A DNA stretch of 64,000 nucleotides, taken from the NCBI GenBank assembly GCA_949710005.1, contig OX453281.1, forward strand, positions 24,523,862 to 24,587,861, written 5' to 3'. The position numbers and the translations under genes are program-made. Origin of the DNA: Ricordea florida (Eukaryota; Cnidaria; Anthozoa; Corallimorpharia; Ricordeidae). The notes beneath the pieces are model-generated. The model did not search any database and had not been told where the DNA came from. It saw nothing but the letters and a program-made list of their open reading frames with translations. Below are positions 12,774-24,694 of the stretch, one piece after another. The number at the start of each line of letters is the position of its first letter. Within the stretch, counting starts at the first letter, position 1.

Positions 12774-15700
12774 CTTGCACAAAACCCCACGCAGTCTGCA
12801 TCATTTTTGCAAGGAAGGCAATTACAAAAGGGTTGAAGAAATTCTACAGGCAGAAGGAAGAGCAGTTCTTGAGAAGAAGAGGTATGGCTGTGGGGATTCC
12901 CCTCTTCTCGTTGCTGCAAATGCAGGAAACTCCCACATTGTCGAGTTACTGCTAAACTATGGTGCAGATGTAAATGCTTGTGACACCAGGGGAGAGACAG
13001 CTCTTCATTTGGTGGCAGCTAAAAATCACACAGATTGTGCAAGAGTGCTGCTAAATGCTCCTAACATAAAGGTACAGTTGAAGAGCAAAGTTCAGCATCT
13101 GACACCATATGAGGTAGCCAAGCAGTATAAAAGTACCTCAGTGAAAAGACTTTTGAAAAGTGCAGGTATGGAGAAAAGTAAGCTTAACTGTGATCCAACT
13201 TGTTTTTAGCGGGGCTCCCGCGCGCAAAGCGCGCGTGGAGCAGAGCCCCATACTCATGGAATATGGTCAACCTCTTTTCTTTTGGTTGTCACGTGACTGA
13301 CCGAGCGTACGTACGTCCGTCCGTCCGTACGTACGTACGCACGCGTCTACAGATTGTACGGGTAGGGTAGGGGAGACTATCAAAAGGAAGGGAGGGGTAT
13401 CTCAGGCTTGTCTTGGCAAATCCACATCTTTTATATTGGACATTCACAATATGGTCAATTGACAGCTGTCAAAACGGGATAGCCACTGACCAGCATCACA
13501 TGACCATATTGTGGGCTCATGTGTCAACTCATCGAGGTGACGTGATTTATTTGGAAGCTGTTCTGGTAGCCCGCATATTTTTGGCGGGAAATTGCGTTGA
13601 CGACTGAAAAAGAAATTTTCAGTTCATTGTCTTTTTGAGACAATATTACTACTCTACACTGTTAAAGTTTTACTAAAGGATAAACGAAACAATTTCTATT
13701 GCTATGTCAACAAACAATAGCAGAGAAAATATAATTTGCAGAACACAGGGTTCAGGTGAAGAGCAACGGGAAAGAGAGCAAGAATTAACTGAGGAAGAAT
13801 GAGCGAAGTAGATCGCCAAAGAAGGCGCGCTCGGGAAAGAGAAAGGAGACGAAATTATAGCGAAGAACGCCGACAAGCAGAAAGAGTCCGGGCTCGAGAA
13901 AATAGACAAAATGTTAACGAAGAACGCCGAGAAGCGGAAGGATTCCGTGCTGTGGAAAACAGACAAAATTGTAGCGAAGAATGCCGAGAAGCGGAAAGAC
14001 TTCGTGCTGTGGAAAACAGACAAAATTTTAGCGAAGAAAGCCGAGAAGCAGAAAGACTCCGTGCTGTGGAAAACAGGCAAAATTGTAGCGAAGAAAGCCG
14101 AGAAGCGGAAAGACTCCGTGTTGTGGAAAACAGACAAAATTGTAGCGAAGAAAGCCGAGAAGTGGAAAGACTCCGTGCTATGGACCACAAATTTGCATAA
14201 GTTTTGTCTGCATAATATTTGCTCACTGATGCGTGACTCAGCACTCGCACTTTCCACTTTCCCTTTAACTTGACACTTGACTTGGAAAACCGACTTCTAA
14301 ACAAACCTTCTTCAGAAAAATGATCTTCTGAATGCACTACTTTTGAATAAGAAGCAAACTGATGAAAGATTTCAAATTTTTATTTCCTTTAATCATATAA
14401 ACATCTCCCCTGTCGACGGCTAAGAAATACTCCCGCGGGAATTTTCTCTTGGCGGCAAATTGCAGAATGTAGCGCTTTCACTGGCAGCTTTTCGCGTTGT
14501 CGACGTTGTCATTTAGTGTGTCGATTGATAACTTTGGTTTCAACGCCGTTGTTTTCTTAACAAATGTTCTTCTAAATTGTAAAATGTCTCAAATGTATGT
14601 TAGTCATTCACGTGTTGCGTTGGACCAGGTCTACTTATAGTTCACACTTTTACGGTTATTTATTTCTTTTGTTAAGTAACTACAGCTGATTGTAGTGAAT
14701 AAATGAAGGCAGTAATTTTTTAAACTTACAATGTAATTAAGAAAAGAATAATTAATAATTATTTTTTCATTCTCGTGAAAAATGTTTTTCGGGCTGGTAG
14801 ATGTTGGTTACAGCTTGCCCGAAGGGCAATCTGTAAAATTAATTTTCTTTGCACCCTGCTTGGAGTAAACATTTATTTTACCGAGGTGTTCGTTTTAACA
14901 CGAAAATGACAAGAGTTGTGTCCTGCATTTCCCAGTAGCGTGTACAAATCTTTTAAATACATTTACGCAAATAGAATGGTTAATTTCATCAGGAATAGAA
15001 TACAGTACATTGATAATTTGTGTTTTTTGTAGAATATACTCCATGACTTTGTAGGTAGAAAGACCGTACTTATCGCAGACGAAAGTTTAGACAAAAATCA
15101 TAGCAAGTTAACCGACCTCGACACTTAACTATAGTTAAAAACGTGTGCGAATTCCTTCGCAATATTTTAGAATGCTTTTACAGTTTAAAGTGAAATGAAA
15201 GTACTAACGGGAGCCCCGCTTTTAGGCTTGGCTAAATCTGTATATTATGCACACCATTATAAGTTAATTCTTTGAGGGTGGTTGTCTGCAGGCCAGAGGG
15301 AACTCTGGACTGTTAGAACAGCAGCAATACTCACTTTATTTAAGTGCCAATTGGGGCACTGTAAGTGGAGAAACAAATATTAAAAATAGAACAGAAACTT
15401 CATTGCGAATGCCCAAATGGTGGTAGGCTGACCAGAAATTTGGGATGAGCATATTAAAATGCAGGTAGTGATCAGGATGGGAAGCAAACGTGGCGTGACC
15501 AGTCTACAAATTGATCACCCTAGCTACTCAGACATGCTGCCTTCTGCAAGGGTATTCATTCCAAAACAATGCAGTAAACACAATAATATTCACCCTTCAA
15601 TTTCCATACAGTAATATACAGTCCAATTGCTGGTCAGTCAAATGCTCAGTTTAACTCCTAATGTGACTTGCATATATGTAGTCTAAGATACATGTTCTAG

Positions 15701-18700
15701 AGCCTTCCAAGACATCCTAGCCATAGTAATGTTCAGTACATCACAAAACTATTTTAAGGAACTTAGTCAAGTTTCTTAAAATAAATGACAGTTACAGAGG
15801 ATTATAAATTTCTAAAAGATACAGGCTCAATAAAATTGGTTCAGAATTAAACCACCAGTTTGTATAAGGGAAGCTATGTTTTATGCCTCTTTGTAATTCT
15901 TCTCAAATATATTTTAGAAATGAAGGACCTTGCCAGGAAAGTAGAGGATGAAAAATGCTTTAGTGAGCTGTTAAAAGAGTTGGAAGGTTTGTCTAGCAAT
16001 GACGTCACACCGGATTGTTATGGCGAAATACTTCTCAGTGCCATTCATATGCAAAATCAGGAAGCTGCAATTGTGATCCTCTGTTTTTCTGCCAAGGAGA
16101 GTCCAGAATACTGTCTTGATCTTCAAGGATACTTACCATTGGCTTTGGAGAAGAATCTTTATAGACTGGCAGTAATTATGTTAATTTGTGTTCTTGTCAA
16201 GTTGGAGCTTCTTGGTAAACTTCCATATCTGTTGTGTAACTGTGAAACAGGTGACCAAAATTCGAAGTTGTTCGAAGGCTTCTTTGCGAACACAGGCATC
16301 ACCATGGACAGTGAAGTTATTGCAACAATCAGGTACAAGAAGAAAGGTGGGGCAACTTTAGGGTAGGGTCAAGTTGGGGTACTTGGTGAATGGTTTGTGT
16401 GGAGCTGTGCTGCTGGGACACTATAACCCTAAGTGTAGCATTCCCATTTTCTCCCAATGGGCAGCGTAAATAATAGGGTTCGCCAATAACCAGAGTCGTA
16501 ACTTTATGACAATCTTTAATAGTGTGTTACAATCACAAATAGGTAAAACTGTAAAAAAAGTGGACTAACAATGTAACTACAGGATATAGCACGTGGTGCT
16601 AGCAGGAATAAAAAGATGGAGAATAAGAATGAAATATGAAAATACGGACAACTTACATTCAGTGACGCCTCCGTGGGTTAGAGGTAAAGCGAAAGGGCTC
16701 CTAGAATAGCTAAAAAACTGCCAAAAAAGGGGCAAACAACTCCGCAAAGCTCCAAGAATGAAGTTCCCACGAGTAGAGCTCCAAAAAAAATCACGAGCCT
16801 TAAAAACATCCGAAGAATGTAGTTGACTTGACAGTAGGAAGTGACGTAATAAAGAAAAACAAATAAAAGCTAGGTAGACGGACAAAAGAGGACTAACACT
16901 GTCTTTGAGAAAATCTAAAGAAAATGTAACAATCTTAAACTCGGTACATAACACTTAGCCTATACAAGACCTAGTTCAGCCTAATTTTGCTACCCAGACT
17001 AAACTTAACTCTCAAAAATTCCTCCCTATTCTAGAGTCACTAGTTTCCAGAAACTATTAAGGATGCCAACACAGTCCAGCAAGAACCTAGTCAAGACAAA
17101 AATCGTCAACCTATAATATTGACCAGTTTCCTAGAAAATGATGCGCTATTCTAGACCCAAACTCTCTGATTTCTACGTCCTATCCCAGACTAATCTGCAT
17201 GAAACTCATACACTCCACAACGGCACATACATATATAGCCCATATATGGCATTGCCCCAAATCCCCCCACCCCCCTGGATAACGCTATCATCTATTAAAA
17301 GGTTTTCTATGATGTAATATATACCTCTTATTAATCGAGTTCGAGGTCCGTACTGTAAAATACGGACTGAGTTTTTTCCCGTCGATTTATGGCCCAAGCG
17401 CGTTCGATGGGAAAAAACGAGGATCCGTATTTTACAGTACGGACCGAGAAAACGAGGTTAATAAGATGTTTATTATATCTCTGGAGTCATTTTAGCGGGC
17501 CGTACAGTGAAGTACGGCCCGCTAAATTGACCAATCACAGCGCGCGTACTAACTGAGAGATATAATAATTCTTGTTAAAGACTAAGACGAAGGTAAAGTG
17601 CCTTCAGCAGAACATTAAATGACCATGTACAAAATTTTTCTAATATCTCCTGGGCTAATCTTGTTTTCAATTCTAGGAATAACATGCTGACCATCAAATG
17701 TTGTGACCTCGCTGCTCCCATATTGTATGCCATTCATAGTACTAACCAGGCTGATGCTGCAAAATACTTGCTTTGGCACAACTGTACCAGACAATCTGAC
17801 AGTGTTCAGTGGAAGAACATGGCCCTACCAACACTTGAACCATCATGGCTGCTGGAGCTGTACCAGCTCCCACCAGAGAAACCCTTCTATTCCAGAATTA
17901 GCAAGCTGGATTTGCGAAAGAATAGACTGCGGAGTGTTCCTGCAATGCTTTTTCAGTTGCCTCTTATTAATGTCATCTACCTTGATTCCAATGAATTAGA
18001 AGAACTGCCTGAACGCTCAAACTGGAGTAAGTCGCTACACTCCTTGTATCTATCTCATAACCATCTCTGCGGTCTTCCTGAAACCATGGCAACAGCACAT
18101 CTGACAACCTTAAAACTGAGCCATAACCAGTTGACTGGTATCCCCCTGTGTATCTGTGAGATGGTGTGGTTAGAAACACTTGATATAACTCGTAATCGGA
18201 GAATCACCAGTTTTCCTGAAGAGATGGGGTGCTTAACAAATCTGAAACACTTTGCATTTGATGCTGATAAGGTAACAATATTATGCACTTTTTGGTGATC
18301 AGTTATAGCAGAAACCCGCAATCATAGTTAGTAGAGGAGACACAGGCAGCTTCCAAATACCAGTTCCCTTCGTCCTTGTGCACGAACCACAGCCAAATAC
18401 TGAGCAATTAGCCCCTGACATTATACATTTCTTGCAAAATGACAACCATATACTGATGAAAATTACGGAGAAATCTAACACATATCGCACAACTTACAAG
18501 AAACTACTCGATGGACGCCATGATGGTTTGAAAATGTGCACTGTCGCGGTCACGTGACAAGGCAAAAATCAAAACAAAGACATCGGTCTCTGAAGTTCGC
18601 CGTCTTTCATAACCTCTCCTAAAGTCTCCTCTACTAAATATGGTGTAATTGCCTTTGAATGTTTTCAACCACACCTTGTCCGACACAGCGGTCAAACGCA

Positions 18701-21700
18701 GGCTCATGCGCAGCGGGCTCCCGGACATATGGCTAATATGCATTTAATTAGCATAAGTTTGTAAACAAAACGAGTTTAGCCTTGGACTGGGCCCAACTGA
18801 CCAAAGTTTTTCGCAGTGTCTAAGAAAAGTTTAGAGTGTCTAAGGTCAAGAGTTACACAATTTTTTCTCCTATACGTTTTACATAATTTACTAGTTTACA
18901 CTCGTCTAACTCTGCTTACACTTTTCGCGGTAGCAGAATGAAGTCGCCCGGTCTCTCGCTGGCGATAGTGGCGATTCTGTTCTATATTGGATTTGCCGGT
19001 AAAACGCCAGGTCCATGCGAAAAAAATGCAAAACCAGAGCAACACGGGATGCTTGTGATAATGCCAACTCGCTTTTTGTCACGAACGTTAGATTGGCAAG
19101 GGCAGCAGGGGTAAAGCAAGGTGCAGCGCTTTGTTTTTTTCATCGAAATGTAGCGAACAAGAACGATAATCGATGCTCCTTCCCGTCTCATTGCCATTCG
19201 ACCTCACTTCTTCCTCTGCCTGAAAGACTCTTTGAAGCTGTTGATCAACTCGGAAAGGAAACGTCCAGTTGCTATCAGCCTGGCAACAAGTGGTGCACTC
19301 GTTGCAGAAAAATAGGTGAAAATATATTGAAGGAGAAAGTCCCTGAGCATTACTCTCCGCCAACAAAACGAAAGGTAACAATTCTGTTTTTGGGGTTTTT
19401 GTTGTTTGTCTACTTAGTTGTATGTGTAAGTTTGCGAGACTTTTGAGGTTTGCAGCATTTCTCGGTTTTGCTTTTAGTAATTATAACAATAAACATACCA
19501 AAAAAATGCTATATTAACCCTTTACTCCCTGAGACTGACCAACATGCATCTTCTCTTAAACATATTACTACAAAGGCAACTGTAGAGCTCATGAGAATAT
19601 GCAATCTGAAAACTCACATAGGTTTTTTTTGATATAACATCAAAATCTCCACATTGATGTAATGAAAGATGTTTTGAGATCAGTTAGAAGAATTAAGATT
19701 TTGATCTCAGGGGTTAAAGGGTTAACTTGCAGCACAAATCCTCACAGTCTGTTGACATGGCTGATAGCAAGACTTCCCCAAGGTCCAAACTTTCAAAGGT
19801 AAAAAGTTTTCTCCAACTATTATGGGATTGTTTGGGGCAAAGATCTTCAACAAATAACACTTTAATAATAATAATAATAATAATAATGAAATTTGCTTGA
19901 GTGTCAACTGTATTTAGCACTGACATACTAATTGGGGACACACTAAAGCACAAACGAAATCATGTCAAATCATATTACATAAAAATATTTTAAAGGAATA
20001 AACAACAAAAATCAATTAGTTCTTACTTTCATGTTTCTCTGAAAGAACCAACTTGAGCGACATTTATTTCTTGATGCTTACTTTACAATATTCATGTTAT
20101 TTAACCATGTTTTCAGATTTGTACAACTACTTCACCAATTCTCAGGCTCTGTGATTCAATAAAGGATGCCCAGTACAGTGTCAACAACAATTCAGCCACT
20201 TCAGTGAAGTTTACTACCATACTCTCAAGTATTGAAAGAAACATAAGAATGTTGGAGTACAGAATGGACTGTGCTTTAAACACATGGCAAGTTTTTGAGA
20301 CCCTGTATGGCAGTGTCATGATGGATGAAGAAGGAAATGTGCGAGTTGACAGTGGTGTCTGGGAGGGGATATTTGACGCTATAAATGATGTGAATGGGTC
20401 CCAAGGTACATTCTAAGAACAAACTACTCTCTTTATACAGTGATTAATGTCATAGAAATCATACTTTGAAAACATAAGAGTTTAATTTTGCAAACATTTT
20501 CCGGTTGTATGAACATGTAGTTTATAAAGGTGCCTGAGAAACAAATTTTCACACATAAAAATTCAGGCTCATCCTCAGTGTAAAAACCTGTTACGTTCAC
20601 AAACGATGCTTAACAAAGAAAATAAAGGAGAAAAAACAATAGATACTAGGAAAATAATAATGAAGAAACAAAGAAAAACTTCACAGGTTTTTTCACCGAG
20701 GTAAACCCAAAATTCAATTTCCTTTAACCTAGCTAACAACCTGAAACAGTCTTATCACTATTACAAGGATTAAAAAATAATTATGATCCTTAATCACATT
20801 GTAATCATCAGCATTTACTTTGTACTTTTTCTCTTTATTCAGGTAGTATTTTTTTTCTCTGCAGATAGATCATTTGAAGGACTAATGCTAAAAAAATTAC
20901 AAGAGATGTCATGTAGAAACCAAAACTGAAGAAGTCATCCGGCTGCCTTGCTTTCACACCTACCACAGGTCCTGTCTAATCCAGTCTGAAAATAGGTGCC
21001 CCAATTGCTTTAAATCATTGTGTGACCATCTTGCAAGCTTAGCAAGAACATTTAATAATTCTCTATTAGCATCCACAAACAGCTCCTCCAATTCAAACAG
21101 TGCATCGTCTGATCAAAATGTAAACATTGGTGAAGATGATGATGATAAAATTCCAGTAGTAAGCAACCAGGATCCAGAGTACTATGGATCAGAACAGTGG
21201 TATACACATGTGGACAATGTGCTGGGAGAAATAAATATTCCACAGCCTGTGCAAAGAACCATCCACACAACACAAACTATTTCTCCAGATCAGCAACAAG
21301 CGAGAGCAACCAATACTACTACTATTTACAGAGTTACAACTATCAATTTTCCAAGTGGCAAATTTTGGTTCATTGAAAATCATATCTCACAGTCTACCTT
21401 GAATGGCCAAAATGGTTCCAATGCATGTACATTCATAGCAATTATCTTAAGTAAAGCAATTATTTCTAATTTCGCTTTTATTCCATTACCGCTAAATCAA
21501 CTTTCACCAGTCTGGGGTGTAATTATCACCAACTGCATTACACATGGCAATAATATTCATCAACGTGTCACTGGAGGTAGAGCAATTAACTTCAATGTAG
21601 CAGATGCTGCCTCTCATTTAACATCACTCGGCCCCTTGAATGTTGAGGAACCATTGGATGTGGACTTCACATCTCAAAATCCAGAAGTTCCCCAATCATC

Positions 21701-24647
21701 GCTGGCCTTTTATCTACAGCAACTAGTGCGGGAACACCATTTAGCAGCAGTAGTGATTATAAACAATATGTCTGTCTGCTTCTTGGGAAGAGGAAATCAC
21801 CTGATTCTCCTTGACAGCCATCTCCATGGACCATATAGTGCTCTTGTTGGAACAACAAGTCTGGAAAATATTGAACAGTTTTTGGTTGAGTGTAAGCAGT
21901 CGCTCAGCCCTAATGTTACAATGTGCAGTGTTACCTTCATCAGCTTTACCTAGCTTTACTAACATAAAAACAATATTGAATATTTCAAAGTCAAGATACA
22001 AGTTAATCAAGAATCCCAGAAATGTCATTTTTCTCTAAACCACTGATATCTGACTTGAAAGGAATTCTTTTGTCCTTGGTAGCCAACTCTTAATGCAGTT
22101 TATCACAAAGGACCAGTTCAAGGTGAGTGAATGTATAAATGTTCCAACAAAGGCGAAGTAAGTTGGATGAAGAGGCACACTTTGAATACAACAGCAATAG
22201 CGCCTACGATACATGTGGAAGACCTGAACACATATCACACTCTTTGACAAATTTTGTCTGCAAAAACGGGTAAGGGAATGAAACGATCAAGTTCAAAACA
22301 ACTTGTATCAGAAATCAGTTTTAATCAATTTGCTCTCGTTGATTTTCAATTATGCTGGTACTGATTGAATTCTATTTAAAACTAACATGCAACAGTAACT
22401 ACAGAATTCAAAATAATTACCGAGACATCTCTTCACTTGTTTACCTGGCTAAACAAATACGAACTTCATTATTTAACGTAACACTAGACAGAAGTCGCAA
22501 AGCGTACAGCGTATGATGATTTGAATCGAGAGTGTCGCAAACAGTCGATAAGAATGTGATACTCGCGAATGAAATACTAGTATTGACATTTGATATCCAC
22601 AAAGATCATTTTCCGTAAACTGTAAACTACCAAAAGAAAACCATGTTCACAGTTCCATACATCAGAAGTTCCATCGGACATCAGACGAGTATCATGGTAT
22701 AGAGAGACCAGGTAAAAAGACATTTTTTTAAAAAAAAGAAAAAAAATTGTCCACTTACTGACACTGGACCAGCCATGATCGCTCAAGAGTTGGATGTCTT
22801 CGTCTTCGTAGAGGCATCGCAGCTTCATGAGATGTTCATGACATGTAAATACTTTTGACATTAGTATTCTAAGGGCAAATAGGCAGATCACACTGCCCAA
22901 ACAGAATAGACTTTTCGCATTCACGTGCTAGAACTCGCCATCTTGGAGAATGAAAGCCACGCATGCGCACTGTTTGACCGCTGTGTTACCTTGTCCACAT
23001 TCCCATCTACCAACTACCATATTTGGAAAATCAGCAAAAAGCAAATGAACCAATCAGAGCCAACAAGCTCAAAGACTGGGGCAAGCAGTTTCCAAATATA
23101 GTACTCTGGACAAGCCGTAAACGTGAGTTACACAGTTTGACTCTTATGGGTTTCTGGTCGTAGAAATACCATGGTACCCCGCTATAACGAAGACCCTGTT
23201 ATAACGAACAAAATCTGAAAGCCCGGCAGAATTACAGTAAAATATGTGGAAACGAACCTCGCTATAACGAACCCCGCTATAACGAAATTCCTGCCATAAC
23301 GAACAGATTTTGACGGTCCCAACACACATTTTACCCCGCTATAACGAATATTTTGTCCGGTCGCTCGCAGCAGTCAGTAAAGACGGCAGATTTGAGCAGA
23401 AATCACAGCTTGCTTTATTTCTGTTTAGACAAATACGTGTACACTTACAGTTTACAGCATCAAATGAATAACAAGATTTTATTATATCTCTCAGTTAGTA
23501 CGCGCGTTGTGATTGGTCAATTTAGCGGGCTGTACTTCACTGTACGGCCCGCTAAAGTTTGTTTTGGTCGCCAAAATGACTCCAGAGATATAATAAATAT
23601 CTTATTAACCTCGTTTTCTCGGTCTGTACTGTAAAATACGGATCCTCGTTTTTTCCCGTCAATTTATGGCCCGCGCGCTTTGCGCTTGGTCCATAAATCG
23701 ACGGGAAAAAACTCGGTCCGTATTTTACAGTACGGACCTCGAACTCGATTAATAAGAGGTATTTATTTTTTTCTGAAGCATGTCATCGGGCCGGACTCCC
23801 AAATCCTCAAATCTGATTGGCTAATCGCGCGCTCGTAACCGGTCCAGCTTTTTACGATACGGACCACGGTCCGGATTTGTATCCGCGCTATTCGCGGCAA
23901 ATTGAAATTGTTGCAAAAAAAGCAAACAAACAGAAAAAATAAATAAGTTATTTACCGGTCTAGGTCGGTCCGTATGAGAAAAAACTGTGCCCTTGGTCTT
24001 GAGTATGGCCCTCGGCCTTCGGCCTCGGGCCGTACTCAAGACCTCGGGCACAGTTTTTCCCATACGGACCTCCCGCCCGGTAAATAACATATATTTATTT
24101 TTTTCTGAAGCATGTCAGCGGGCCGGAATCCCAAATCCTCGAATCTGATTGGCTAATCGCTCGCTCGTAACCGGTCCAGCTTTTTACGATACGGACCACG
24201 GTCCGGATTTTTATCCACGCTATTCGCAGCAAATTGAAATTGTTGCGAAAGTTTACAAGCAAAGGCAACAGTTACTCGTAAACAACTTCCCGTGGAAATA
24301 TGTAAGGAAAATATGAATTTAGAAGAAAATGGATTCAGACGAGAGTGTACACAGCGAAAGTGAATTTTACTACCCAGAAGAAGAAACCCCCAACGAAACG
24401 ACGCAGAAAAAAAGCAAACAAACAGAAAAAATAAATAAGTTATTTACCGGTCTAGGTCGGTCCGCATGGGGAAAAACTGTGCCCTTGGTCTTGAGTACGG
24501 CCCGAGGCCGACGGCCGACCTCGGCACAGTTTTTTTCCCATACGGACCTCCCGCCCGGTAAATAGCATGTGAATTTTCAGTGACCACTGTCCACCTTCAT
24601 AAGAGATAGATACATAGATTCATTGATTGACAAAGAGACAGACAGGC

Positions 24648-24694
<47 letters not shown>

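Larger units (their letters stand above)
13209..15219. mobile_element. 2.0-kb DNA transposon-like element with 12-bp TIRs and TTTTA duplication
   Basis: Ends are perfect 12-bp inverted repeats, GCGGGGCTCCCG (13209-13220) and CGGGAGCCCCGC (15208-15219), each directly flanked by TTTTA (13204-13208, 15220-15224). It sits 43 bp after the LRRK ankyrin-exon donor. The interior holds a GCGC-rich subterminal palindrome, a (CGTA/CGTC)n stretch near 13,305-13,340 and a 57-bp tandem array at about 13,880-14,170. No transposase motif was found, so it looks non-autonomous. The superfamily is undetermined; a 5-bp duplication excludes the 8-bp hAT and TA mariner signatures. Confidence 0.8.
18634..23125. mobile_element. 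Candidate DNA transposon enclosing the nested RING/protease gene
   Basis: The left segment 18,634-18,720 and right segment 22,955-23,035 share words in inverted orientation: AAATATGGT, then CACAGCGGTCAAAC (18,677-18,690 versus its complement near 22,970-22,985), then CATGCGC. Inside, the plus-strand gene begins near the left end and a minus-strand frame with its own donor begins near the right end (ATG at 22,924), the layout of a two-gene transposon. The outer right portion (to 23,125) also matches 24,887-25,156 in inverted orientation. No transposase catalytic motif was identified and no target duplication established. Confidence 0.4.

Noticed and set aside
13673-14337. Long minus-strand frames (160 and 194 codons) over 13.7-14.3 kb
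   Set aside because: Shadows of the 57-bp array; the 3-fold period keeps opposite frames open.
22035-22250. 71-codon minus-strand frame in the nested locus
   Set aside because: No family signal, and neither splice phase nor composition links it to the exon at 22,924.
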